Assembly (NCBI GenBank): GCA_025458985.1
Contig: JALORM010000112.1
Span: forward strand, 1-6,748
DNA length: 6,748 nt
Direction: 5' to 3'
Origin: Paracoccaceae bacterium
GTDB taxonomy: Bacteria; Pseudomonadota; Alphaproteobacteria; Rhodobacterales; Rhodobacteraceae
In this document: positions 1-6,344 of the stretch, in pieces
Layout: each line of letters opens with the position of its first letter
Position numbering within the stretch: position 1 is the first letter of the stretch
The notes under the pieces: generated by a model
What the model saw: only the letters and a program-made list of their open reading frames with translations
What the model was told of the DNA's origin: nothing
The model's database searches: none
Program-made: the position numbers and the translations under genes

Positions 1-691
1 CCCTGCCGGATAGGCAAGACCCGCTAGCGGGGCGGTCAACCCGCAGGCATTGGCGATGGCCGCGCTTTCGATGGCGGGCTTGGTGCCGTCGAGGAACGAA
101 TTGAACATCTTGGGGTTCAGCCGCCCGCGCGCCGCCTGCTCGGGCGTGAGCCCCCAGTGCGCCCAGACCGTCTGAGGCGTCGAGAAGCGGTAGTCGGGGT
201 GCCACTTGTGCCCCCGTCCGGCGGCCACGACCTGAAACCCGCAGGTGCGCGCCCAGTCGACCAGCTCGCACACCATCGCCGGCTGGTCGCCGTAAGCCAT
301 CGAATAGAGCACGTCCGCCGCCCGCGCCCGCGCAGCCAGCGCCGCGCCGCAGAGCGCGTCGGCCTCGACCGTGGCGCTGACGACGTGCTTGCCCGCGTCG
401 AAGGCGGCCAGCAGGTGGCCCACCGCCACGACCGGATCGCCCGTGCATTCCACGACGATCTCGACCTCCGGATCGGCGATCAGCCCCATCGCGTCGTCGG
501 TAAGGCGGCAGCCGCCGGGGCCCAGCCGGTGCGCGGGCGGGGTCGAGGTCGGCCACGCCGACCACGCGCACGCCCGGCAGGCGATGGGCCTGGGACAGGA
601 ACATGGTCCCGAACTTGCCTGCGCCGATCACGCCCACGCAGATCGGCCGCCCGTCGGCCGCGCGCACCTGCAACTGCCTGTGAAGGCTCAT
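1..691 (-). pseudogene. COG4091-type NAD(P)-dependent oxidoreductase (predicted homoserine dehydrogenase-like), frameshifted and cut by the window edge
   Basis: The reading frame opens at ATG 691-689, with a good AGGGAG ribosome site about 9 bases upstream. It encodes a Rossmann dinucleotide-binding N-terminus: IGAGKFG at residues 22-28 is the GxGxxG loop, followed by VVGVADLDPAR (about 43-53). Near base 532 the homologous sequence moves to another frame, from CAC at 531 down to base 1 (177 codons without a stop). It carries TDDAMGLIADPEVEIVVECTG, GKHVVSATVEAD, YSMAYGDQPAMVCELVDWAR and NPKMFNSFLDGTKPAIESAA, which are hallmarks of the COG4091 family (Gfo/Idh/MocA-like fold, usually with a C-terminal SAF domain and about 430 residues). 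The SAF part would lie outside the window. The shift equals one extra base or two missing ones. The linker before TDDA also looks short compared with relatives as I remember them, so a slightly larger deletion is possible. The substrate is unknown; 'homoserine dehydrogenase' is only a family label. A sequencing error cannot be excluded. The 65-base gap to the upstream SRAP gene would allow cotranscription. Confidence -1.
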
Positions 692-756
692 GTCGTCGTC
701 TCCCTGTCGGACCCCGGACCTTCTTGGCCCGGATCCCCGGGGGCGGCAACCGCCGA

Positions 757-1419
757 TCAGGCGGCCAGCGGCGCGATCAGGTCCGGGCCGCTTGCGCGGT
801 TCGAGTTCACCTTCGGATCGACCCGGTGGAATTCCACCACGGCGTCCGGCGCGGACCGCATCAGCGCGGCCGCGCCATGCCCGGCCTCGCCCAGCCAGAG
901 CGGCCAGTCTCCGGCCTCGAGGATCACCGGCATCCGGTGGTGGATCGCCCCGATCCGGGCATTGGCGTCCGTGGTCACGATGGCGCAGGTGGCCAGCGGC
1001 GCCGCGCCCTTGTCCCAGACCTGCCAGACGCCGGCGAAGACCATCGGTGCCCCGTCGGCGCGGTGGATGAAGAACGGAAGCTTCTGCCCGCCCTCCTCGC
1101 GCCATTCGTAGAACCCGCGCGCCGGGATCAGGCAGCGCCGTTCCCGGGCGGCGGCACGGAAGGCGGGCTTCTCGGCGATGGTGTCGGCGCGCGCGTTGAT
1201 CAGCAGCGGGCCGTCGTTCGGGGCCTTGTACCAGTGCGGGATGAAGCCCCAGCGCATGGCGCGCAACCGCCGTGCGCCGCCCTCGGCGGTCACCACGGCG
1301 ACCGTGTTCGTGGGGCAGACGTTGTAGTTCGGCGGTTCGGGCAGGTCGTTCGACGGCTGCGCGCCGAACATCGCGGCCAGCGCCTCGTTGGGGTCTGTGA
1401 TGACGAAGCGTCCGCACAT
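757..1419 (-). CDS. SRAP (YedK/HMCES-type) abasic-site processing protein
   Basis: This is a SOS response-associated peptidase (SRAP) family protein of 220 residues. The family forms a covalent thiazolidine crosslink between its N-terminal cysteine and abasic sites in single-stranded DNA, shielding them from strand breakage. The start at 1419 is fixed by the family: the initiator Met must be followed directly by the catalytic Cys, and here the protein begins MCGRF. An in-frame ATG at 1455 would add 12 residues, bury Cys2 and abolish chemistry. The catalytic set is complete at positions I recall for E. coli YedK: Cys2, Asn75 (NARADT), Glu105 (RGFYEW) and His160 (HHRMPVIL). Other family blocks are NYNVCPT (31-37), MRWGFIPHW (55-63) and the C-terminal VNSNRASGPD (204-213). 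No alphaproteobacterial LexA-like direct repeat (GTTC-N7-GTTC) is visible upstream, so the sequence gives no sign of SOS control. The Shine-Dalgarno sequence is weak (AGG about 10 bases before ATG). Confidence -1.
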   Translation of the reverse strand: MCGRFVITDPNEALAAMFGAQPSNDLPEPPNYNVCPTNTVAVVTAEGGARRLRAMRWGFIPHWYKAPNDGPLLINARADTIAEKPAFRAAARERRCLIPARGFYEWREEGGQKLPFFIHRADGAPMVFAGVWQVWDKGAAPLATCAIVTTDANARIGAIHHRMPVILEAGDWPLWLGEAGHGAAALMRSAPDAVVEFHRVDPKVNSNRASGPDLIAPLAA

Positions 1420-1426
1420 GGGCACC

Positions 1427-1455
1427 AGCCTAGGACGGACCGCCGCCGGGGGCAA
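1427..1455 (-). promoter_or_regulatory. Possible sigma70-type promoter for the SRAP gene, near-leaderless
   Basis: On the minus strand, TTGCCC (1455-1450) and TAGGCT (1432-1427) are separated by exactly 17 bases, matching 4/6 and 3/6 of the TTGACA/TATAAT consensus. The -10 box ends only 7 bases before the SRAP ATG, so a transcript from it would start at or very near the start codon. Matches this weak arise by chance in GC-rich DNA, so this is a candidate only. Confidence -1.
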
Positions 1456-1456
1456 C

Positions 1457-1481
1457 GCCGCGCCCCCGGACGGGGCGCGGC
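1457..1481 (-). terminator. Strong GC hairpin after the 5'-nucleotidase gene, terminator-like but without a U tract
   Basis: A perfect 10-base-pair inverted repeat has arms at 1457-1466 and 1472-1481 (GCCGCGCCCC and its complement) and a 5-base loop. It begins 11 bases beyond the nucleotidase stop codon on the minus strand and lies upstream of the SRAP start. No run of T follows the stem, so it is not a canonical intrinsic terminator. It could instead slow RNA polymerase or protect the 3' end of the nucleotidase transcript. Position and perfect pairing are seen directly; the function is inferred. Confidence -1.
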
Positions 1482-1491
1482 CTGCCCGGGG

Positions 1492-3096
1492 TCACTCCAC
1501 CCGGGTGATCCGGCCGTCCAGATACGGCGTGTAGGTTCCGCCCATGGCCGCGATGAAGTCGGCCACCACCAACTCCAGCCCCGGGCCGTAGTCGTAGGCG
1601 TTCGCCGCATCCACGAACATCCCGTAGCCGTCGCCGCCGTTGCGGACGTAGTTGTTCGACACCACGCCATAGGTCTTGGCCGGGTCGATCGGCACCCAGG
1701 CGTCGCCTTCCTTCACCTCGACCGCGCGGACCCGCGCCCCGGGCTCGGCCGAGGCCTGCCACGTGTAGCGCAACCCCGCGACCTGCGGGAAGCGGCCCGC
1801 CCCTTCCTCGACCTGGCTGACGCCGTTCTCGAGCGCGTCGATCACCGACTGACCGGTCACCTGGAATGTCGCCAGCGTGTTCTGGAACGGCAGCACCGTC
1901 AGCACCTCGCCCATCGTGATCGTGCCTGCGTCGATCGAGGCGCGCAGACCGCCGCCATTCGCGATGGCAATCTGGATGCCCTGGTCCTTCACCCGGTCGA
2001 GCATCGCGTCGGCGACAAGGTTGCCCATCTCGCATTCGACCGCGCGGCAGCTCTCGCGGGCACCGTCGATCTCGTCCGCCGCCTCGCCCACCGGGCGCGC
2101 CTTCAGCTCCTCGATCGGGCCGGCAAGCTCGGCCACCCGCGCAAGGATCTCGGCGTTCGGTTCGACGCTGGCGTCGAGCAGGATCGTGTCGCCGCCCGCA
2201 TAGGCCAGCGTGCCGTCGTCGTTGAAGGTCAGCTCGAGGTGGCCGACATACTTCGAATAGGCATAGGCCTGCACGATCGGCACCAGCGTCCCGTCTTCCT
2301 GGCTGGCCCAGGTGGGATAGGCGCCCTGCCGGCTGGGGTCCGAGGCCGACAGGAAGGTGTGGCTGTGGCCGCCCACCACCGCGTCGAGCCCCGTCACCGC
2401 CTGCGCGATGCGGATGTCGGCGGGCAGGCCGACATGGGTCAGCGCGATGATCTTGTTGACGCCTTCGGCCTCCAGCGCCGCGACATCGGCGCGGATCGAC
2501 TCGATCTCGTCGGCGAAGACCACGGTCGGCCCCGGCGACGATGTCTCGACTGTGTCGGTCGCCAGCGCCGAGACAATGCCGATCTTCTCGCCGCCGACCT
2601 CAAGCACCACGTGGTCCTGCACCTTGCCCGCCAGCACGTTCGACGCGCTGACGTCGATGTTGCCCGAGATCACCGGGAAGGTGACCTTGTCGAGGAAGGC
2701 GCCCAGCGCCTCCGGCCCGTCGTCGAACTCGTGGTTGCCGACCGCCATCGCGTCGAAGCCGATCTTCTCCATCATCTCGGCTTCGACCTCGCCCTTGTAG
2801 GTCGTGTACATCAGGCTGCCCTGGAACTGGTCGCCCGCATCCAGCACGATCACGTTGCCGCCCTCGGCCCGGATCGCGTCGCGCAGCTCGTTGATCTTGG
2901 TGTAGACGCGCGCCACGCCGCCGAAGCATTCGCCCGCGGCTTCGTCCTCGGCATTGCAGGTCGAATCGGACCCGCTGATCGATTCGATCCGGCTGTGCAG
3001 GTCGTTGATGTGCAGGATGTGCAGCGTGTAGTCGGCCTGCGCGGCGCCTGCGGTCAGCGCAAGGGCGGCGGCCCCGCCAAGAAGTCGTGCGGTCAT
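1492..3096 (-). CDS. Secreted bifunctional metallophosphatase / 5'-nucleotidase (UshA/NT5E family)
   Basis: This 534-residue enzyme probably hydrolyses nucleotides to nucleosides and phosphate in the periplasm. A Sec signal peptide spans residues 1-21 (MTARLL, a hydrophobic Ala/Leu stretch, then AQA before Asp22). The N-terminal calcineurin-like domain keeps all dimetal ligands: Asp32 and His34 (HINDLH), Asp89 (DAGDQ), Asn121 (GNHEFDDG), His221 (LTHVG), and His244 and His246 (GGHSH). The C-terminal 5'-nucleotidase domain shows NGGGLRASIDAGTI (380-393), LPFQNTL (402-408) and SNNYVRNGGDGYGMF (480-494), the substrate-binding part. Cys47/Cys57 and Cys350/Cys355 could form disulfides after export. 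The start at 3096 gives a clean signal peptide and has a GGGGG ribosome site 11 bases upstream; an in-frame start at 3162 would add 22 residues before the signal. Length is normal for the family. Exact substrate (5'-nucleotides, 2',3'-cyclic nucleotides or UDP-sugars) cannot be read from the sequence. It could supply nucleosides to the salvage genes nearby. Confidence -1.
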   Translation of the reverse strand: MTARLLGGAAALALTAGAAQADYTLHILHINDLHSRIESISGSDSTCNAEDEAAGECFGGVARVYTKINELRDAIRAEGGNVIVLDAGDQFQGSLMYTTYKGEVEAEMMEKIGFDAMAVGNHEFDDGPEALGAFLDKVTFPVISGNIDVSASNVLAGKVQDHVVLEVGGEKIGIVSALATDTVETSSPGPTVVFADEIESIRADVAALEAEGVNKIIALTHVGLPADIRIAQAVTGLDAVVGGHSHTFLSASDPSRQGAYPTWASQEDGTLVPIVQAYAYSKYVGHLELTFNDDGTLAYAGGDTILLDASVEPNAEILARVAELAGPIEELKARPVGEAADEIDGARESCRAVECEMGNLVADAMLDRVKDQGIQIAIANGGGLRASIDAGTITMGEVLTVLPFQNTLATFQVTGQSVIDALENGVSQVEEGAGRFPQVAGLRYTWQASAEPGARVRAVEVKEGDAWVPIDPAKTYGVVSNNYVRNGGDGYGMFVDAANAYDYGPGLELVVADFIAAMGGTYTPYLDGRITRVE

Positions 3097-3133
3097 GTCG
3101 GTACGATCCCCCTGTTTGGTGTTTGCGGGGCAA

Positions 3134-3162
3134 AGTCTGTCCCCCGCGCGGCGGGGAGTCAA
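3134..3162 (-). promoter_or_regulatory. Candidate sigma70-type promoter for the 5'-nucleotidase gene, with a palindromic spacer
   Basis: On the minus strand TTGACT (3162-3157, 5/6 of the -35 consensus) and CAGACT (3139-3134, 3/6 of the -10 including A2 and T6) are 17 bases apart. Transcription would begin near 3127, leaving a leader of about 30 bases with the GGGGG ribosome site. The spacer contains a 6-base-pair inverted repeat (3142-3147 with 3151-3156) that might be an operator. The 125-base region 3097-3221 must also contain any promoter for the rightward DUF952-pyrD pair, but no convincing plus-strand -10 is visible there. Confidence -1.
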
Positions 3163-3221
3163 AGGTCCCGTGGCCTCCGGGCCGCTTGACCGGGGGGCAG
3201 GCTCCGGGCAAGAGGGCGGCC

Positions 3222-3560
3222 ATGCTGGTCTTCAAGATCCTCCGCCGCCCCGAGTGGGACGCGTTCCGCGCCGCGGGGCAGACCGCGGGCGCGCCGGTCG
3301 ACCTTGCCGATGGCTTCATCCACCTGTCGACCGCCGAGCAGGTGGCCGAGACAGCCGCCCGCCATTTCGCCGCCGAAAGCGACCTCGTGCTGGTCGCCGT
3401 CGAGGAGGAGAGGCTGGGCACGGCGCTGAAGTGGGAACCCTCGCGCGGGGGGGCGCTGTTTCCGCACCTCTACCGCCCGCTGCGGCTGGGCGACGTGGTA
3501 TGGGACAAGTCGCTGCCATTGGGCGCGACCGGCCACATCTTCCCCGAGGGCGTGGTGTGA
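3222..3560 (+). CDS. DUF952 family protein (unknown function)
   Basis: This small protein has 112 residues, the usual size for DUF952. It matches the family pattern throughout: VFKILRRPEWDAF (3-15), the core block GFIHLSTAEQV with TAARHF (31-49), DLVLVAVEEERLG (54-66), KWEPSRGG (70-77) and LFPHLYRPL (79-87). The conserved histidines His34 and His82 are present. No signal peptide or membrane segment is seen, so it is cytosolic. As I recall, Pfam groups DUF952 with the ADP-ribosyltransferase-like folds, but I know of no proven activity and assign none. The ATG at 3222 has a good AGAGGG ribosome site 6 bases upstream and gives the homologous N-terminus; earlier in-frame starts would add unrelated residues. 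Its stop codon overlaps the GTG start of pyrD, so the two are very probably cotranscribed and translationally coupled. Confidence -1.
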   Translation: MLVFKILRRPEWDAFRAAGQTAGAPVDLADGFIHLSTAEQVAETAARHFAAESDLVLVAVEEERLGTALKWEPSRGGALFPHLYRPLRLGDVVWDKSLPLGATGHIFPEGVV

Positions 3561-4615
3561 GCCTTGCCGAACGCGCGGGCCTCGCGCTGTTCCACCGGCT
3601 GGACCCCGAGGCCGCGCACGGGCTTGCGCTGAAGGCGCTGCGCGCGGGGCTGGTGCCGCGGCCCGGCCCCGTGACCTCGCCCCGGCTGCGCACGACGCTG
3701 GCCGGGATGGACCTGCCCAACCCGGTAGGCCTTGCGGCGGGGTTCGACAAGAATGCCGAGGCGCTGGCGCCCCTTATGCGGGCGGGCTTCGGGTTCCTCG
3801 AGGTCGGCGCCGCGACGCCCCGGGCGCAGCCCGGCAACCCGCGCCCGCGCCTCTTCCGCCTGGCCGAGGACCGCGCCGCAATCAACCGCTTCGGCTTCAA
3901 CAACGACGGCGCCGCCGCGATCGCGGCGCGGCTTGCGGGGCGGCCAGCCGGCATCCCCGTCGGCCTGAACCTCGGCGCCAACAAGGACAGCGCCGACCGT
4001 GCCGCCGACTTTGCCCGGGTGCTGGCCACCTGTGGCGGGGTGGCCGACTTCGCGACCGTCAACGTCTCGTCGCCCAACACCGAGCGGCTGCGCGACCTGC
4101 AGGGCCGCGCCGCGCTCGCCGCGTTGCTGGCGGGCGTGATGGAGGCGCGAGACGCCCTGCCGCGCCCGATCCCGGTGTTCCTCAAGATCGCGCCGGACCT
4201 AGGCGAGGCAGAGCTTTCCGACATCGCCGAGGTGGCGACGGACTCGGGGCTGGCGGGCGTGATCGCCACCAACACGACGCTGTCGCGCGATGGCCTGCAA
4301 AGCCCGCACCGCGGCGAGGCCGGCGGGCTGTCCGGCGCGCCGCTCTTCGCGCGGTCGACCCGCGTCCTCGCCCGGCTGTCGCAGCTGACCGAAGGGCGGC
4401 TTCCCCTGATCGGCGTCGGCGGCGTCGGGTCGGCCGAAGACGCCTACGAGAAGATCCGCGCGGGCGCCTCGGCGGTGCAGCTTTATACCGCGATGGTCTA
4501 CCAGGGCATTTCGGCCGCCGCGCGGATCGCGCGGGGTCTCGACGCGCTGCTCGCCCGCGACGGATTTGCCAGCGTGGCCGAGGCGGTCGGCTCAGGGCGC
4601 GAGCGCTGGCTGTGA
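3557..4615 (+). CDS. pyrD: Dihydroorotate dehydrogenase (quinone), class 2
   Basis: PyrD oxidises dihydroorotate to orotate, the fourth step of de novo pyrimidine synthesis, passing electrons through FMN to membrane quinone. The 352-residue length and the N-terminal helical extension (LALFHRLDPEAAHGLALKAL, 8-27) mark the membrane-associated class 2 enzyme; class 1 enzymes lack this quinone-tunnel extension. Visible motifs are NPVGLAAGFDKN (55-66, FMN phosphate and substrate lysine), GFLEVGAATPRAQPGNPRPR (79-98), INRFGFNNDG (109-118), NVSSPNTERLRDLQ (169-182) with Ser172 as the expected catalytic base, FLKIAPDL (208-215), ATNTT (237-241), GGLSG (256-260), GVGGV (286-290) and QLYTAMVY (308-315). 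The start is GTG at 3557: it shares bases with the TGA of the preceding gene and gives the N-terminus expected of homologues, and the next ATG (residue 51) is too late. With no long spacer, translation likely depends on ribosomes ending DUF952. Confidence -1.
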   Translation: MSLAERAGLALFHRLDPEAAHGLALKALRAGLVPRPGPVTSPRLRTTLAGMDLPNPVGLAAGFDKNAEALAPLMRAGFGFLEVGAATPRAQPGNPRPRLFRLAEDRAAINRFGFNNDGAAAIAARLAGRPAGIPVGLNLGANKDSADRAADFARVLATCGGVADFATVNVSSPNTERLRDLQGRAALAALLAGVMEARDALPRPIPVFLKIAPDLGEAELSDIAEVATDSGLAGVIATNTTLSRDGLQSPHRGEAGGLSGAPLFARSTRVLARLSQLTEGRLPLIGVGGVGSAEDAYEKIRAGASAVQLYTAMVYQGISAAARIARGLDALLARDGFASVAEAVGSGRERWL

Positions 4616-4632
4616 CGGCCGCCGGCGCCAGA

Positions 4633-4661
4633 TGGACCTGCAGCCCCTCAGCCGCTATCCT
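4633..4661 (+). promoter_or_regulatory. Candidate sigma70-type promoter for the membrane protein gene after pyrD
   Basis: TGGACC (4633-4638) and TATCCT (4656-4661) are separated by 17 bases, each matching 4/6 of the -35/-10 consensus. A transcript would begin near 4668, about 30 bases before the chosen ATG at 4698, and would rule out the earlier in-frame ATG at 4632 as its start codon. It lies in the 82-base gap after pyrD, where readthrough from pyrD is equally possible. Confidence is limited because only this weak match supports it. Confidence -1.
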
Positions 4662-4697
4662 CGGGCGCAACGAGGCAGGGGCAGGCCCGAGGCCGGG

Positions 4698-5714
4698 ATG
4701 ACGGCGCTCAAGCAATACGCGCGGCTCGAAAGCATGGGCGTCTGGCGCGACGGCCCCGAGGCGAGGCGCCGCGACGTCTTCGTGTCGTTCGGCGACAGCA
4801 GCCTCGTGATCTCGGACAAGGCCGACATGCCCATTACCCACTGGTCGCTGGCCGCGGTGCGCCGGGTGAACGCGGGCGAGCGGCCCGCGGTCTTCAGCCC
4901 CGGCACCGACGCGACCGAGACGCTGGAGATCGAGGACGAGACGATGGTCGAGGCCATCGAGAAGGTGCGCAGCCTGATCGCCCGCCGCCGCCCTCAACCC
5001 GGACGGCTGCGCATCTGGCTCTTGGCGCTCAGCCTCCTCGCGGTGGCGGCGGTCGCGGCGCTCTGGCTGCCCGGCGCGCTCCTGCGCCACACGGTATCGG
5101 TGCTGCCGCCGGCCACGCGCGACGCGATCGGCGGGCAGCTTCTGGCACAGATCACGAAGATCTCGGGCCAGCCCTGCGCAGCCGAACGCGGACCCGAGGC
5201 TCTGGCGGAACTCGAGGCGCGGCTTCTCGGGCCGGGCGGCGGGCAGATCCTGATCCTGCCGGGCGGCGTGCGGACCACGTCGCATCTGCCGGGCGGGCGC
5301 ATCCTCGTCGGCAGGGACCTCGTCGAGGATCACGAGACCCCCGACGTCGTGGCGGGCTACGTTCTGGCCGAGACGCTGCGCCGCGAGGCCGAGGACCCGA
5401 TGACCCGCCTTCTGCGGGCAGCCGGGACGATTGCGACGTTCCGGCTTCTGACCACGGGCAACTTCCCCGAGGCCCGCCTTGCGGCCTACGCCGAGGCCCT
5501 GCTGACGGCCGAGCCCGATCCGGTGTCCGACGAGGCGCTGCTGGCGCGCTTCGCAGAGGCCAGGGTGCCCGCCTCGTCCTATGCCTATGCCGTCGACATC
5601 ACCGGCGAAAGCACGCTCGGCCTGATCGAGGCCGATCCGATGTGGCAGAACGGCGCGTCTCCGGTACTGTCGGATGCCGACTGGGTCAGCCTGCAGGGCA
5701 TCTGCGGCGAATAG
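4698..5714 (+). CDS. Single-pass membrane protein with PH-like N-terminal region and degenerate M48-peptidase-like C-terminal region
   Basis: This 338-residue protein is of a type I recognise only as a conserved hypothetical in Rhodobacteraceae. Residues 1-95 are hydrophilic and strand-rich (for example RRRDVFVSFGDSSLVISD, then THWSLAAVRRVN), suggesting a small cytoplasmic PH-like domain. A membrane helix spans about 106-125, preceded by RRRPQPGR, so the N-terminus should be inside and the rest periplasmic. The outer part reads like an M48 metallopeptidase: LPPATRDAIGGQLL (136-149), a Cys160 block followed by LAELEARL (169-176), LPGGRILVGRDLVED (197-211), then PDVVAGYVLAETLRRE (215-230), where M48 enzymes carry HExxH. 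Here the zinc motif is absent, so protease activity is unlikely. Cys160 and Cys336 might form a disulfide. The start at 4698 has GAGG about 6 bases upstream and the N-terminus MTALKQYARLE; in-frame starts at 4566 and 4632 add an Arg-rich, non-homologous stretch. Function is unknown; the M48 relation is inference from pattern. Confidence -1.
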   Translation: MTALKQYARLESMGVWRDGPEARRRDVFVSFGDSSLVISDKADMPITHWSLAAVRRVNAGERPAVFSPGTDATETLEIEDETMVEAIEKVRSLIARRRPQPGRLRIWLLALSLLAVAAVAALWLPGALLRHTVSVLPPATRDAIGGQLLAQITKISGQPCAAERGPEALAELEARLLGPGGGQILILPGGVRTTSHLPGGRILVGRDLVEDHETPDVVAGYVLAETLRREAEDPMTRLLRAAGTIATFRLLTTGNFPEARLAAYAEALLTAEPDPVSDEALLARFAEARVPASSYAYAVDITGESTLGLIEADPMWQNGASPVLSDADWVSLQGICGE

Positions 5715-5717
5715 CGG

Positions 5718-6344
5718 TTACTTGGTGCCGTACATCCGGTCGCCCGCATCGCCGAGGCCGGGCACGATGTAGCCGTGCTCGTTGAGGTGGCTGTCGACCG
5801 CCGCCGTCACGATCGGCACGTCGGGATGGGCCTCTTCCATCCGGCGGACGCCCTCGGGCGCGGCCAGAAGACAGAGGAACCGGATGTTGGTCGCCCCCGC
5901 CTTCTTCAGAAGGTCGACCGCCGCGACCGAGGAATTCCCCGTGGCCAGCATCGGATCGACCACGATGACGATCCGGTCTTCCAGCTGCGTCGGCACCTTG
6001 AAGTAGTACTGCACCGGCTGCAGCGTCTCGTGGTCGCGGTAGAGGCCCACGAAGCCCACCCGCGCCGCCGGGATCAGCTCGAGGATGCCGTCCAGCAGGC
6101 CGTTGCCCGCCCGCAGGATCGACACCAGCGCCAGCTTCTTGCCCTCGATCATCGGCGCGTCCATCTCGCACAGAGGCGTCTCGATGCGCTTGGTGGTCAT
6201 CGGCAGTTCCCGCGTCACCTCGTAGGCCAGAAGCAGGCTGATCTCGCGCAGGAGCTGCCGGAACGAGGCGGTCGAGGTGTCCTTCTCGCGCATCAGCGTC
6301 AGCTTGTGCTGGACAAGCGGGTGGGCGACGACGGTCAGGGTCAT
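5718..6344 (-). CDS. upp: Uracil phosphoribosyltransferase
   Basis: Upp converts uracil and PRPP to UMP and pyrophosphate in the cytosol, the main uracil salvage step. All 208 residues align with the normal family length (about 208-210). Key blocks are HPLVQHKLTLMR (8-19), FRQLLREISLLLAYEVTR (28-45), SILRAGNGLLDG (75-86), VGLYRDHETLQPVQYY (99-114), the PRPP-binding loop VVDPMLATGNSSVAA (128-142), and the C-terminal uracil-binding segment GYIVPGLGDAGDRMYGTK (191-208). Its ATG overlaps the add stop codon in an ATGA arrangement, with a strong GGAGG ribosome site 7 bases upstream inside the add coding end, so translation is probably coupled to add. The TAA stop lies only 3 bases from the stop of the convergent gene. 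No intrinsic terminator is visible after it. Identification is essentially certain. Confidence -1.
   Translation of the reverse strand: MTLTVVAHPLVQHKLTLMREKDTSTASFRQLLREISLLLAYEVTRELPMTTKRIETPLCEMDAPMIEGKKLALVSILRAGNGLLDGILELIPAARVGFVGLYRDHETLQPVQYYFKVPTQLEDRIVIVVDPMLATGNSSVAAVDLLKKAGATNIRFLCLLAAPEGVRRMEEAHPDVPIVTAAVDSHLNEHGYIVPGLGDAGDRMYGTK

Noticed and set aside
728..741. Short inverted repeat (CCCGG with CCGGG) between the SRAP and oxidoreductase genes
   Set aside because: Only a 5-bp stem in very GC-rich DNA, without a U tract; indistinguishable from chance.
1321..1370. GTTC repeats resembling an alphaproteobacterial LexA box near the SRAP gene
   Set aside because: The spacings are 4 and 9 bases rather than the 7 expected for GTTC-N7-GTTC, and the repeats lie inside the coding sequence.
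157..3189. A stop-free plus-strand frame of 1010 codons opposite the nucleotidase, SRAP and oxidoreductase genes
   Set aside because: It is antisense to two well-supported genes and a third broken one. Its product is Arg/His/Asp-rich without domain patterns, as expected when GC-rich codon use removes stops from the opposite strand.
3186..3214. TTGACC as a -35 box for the DUF952-pyrD pair
   Set aside because: The base run at the right distance (CAAGAG) is a poor -10 and overlaps the ribosome binding site, so no promoter is claimed.
3316..5333. Long minus-strand open frames (319 and 383 codons) opposite pyrD and the membrane protein gene
   Set aside because: Low-complexity Arg/Ala/Pro-rich shadows of strongly supported plus-strand genes, with no recognisable motif.
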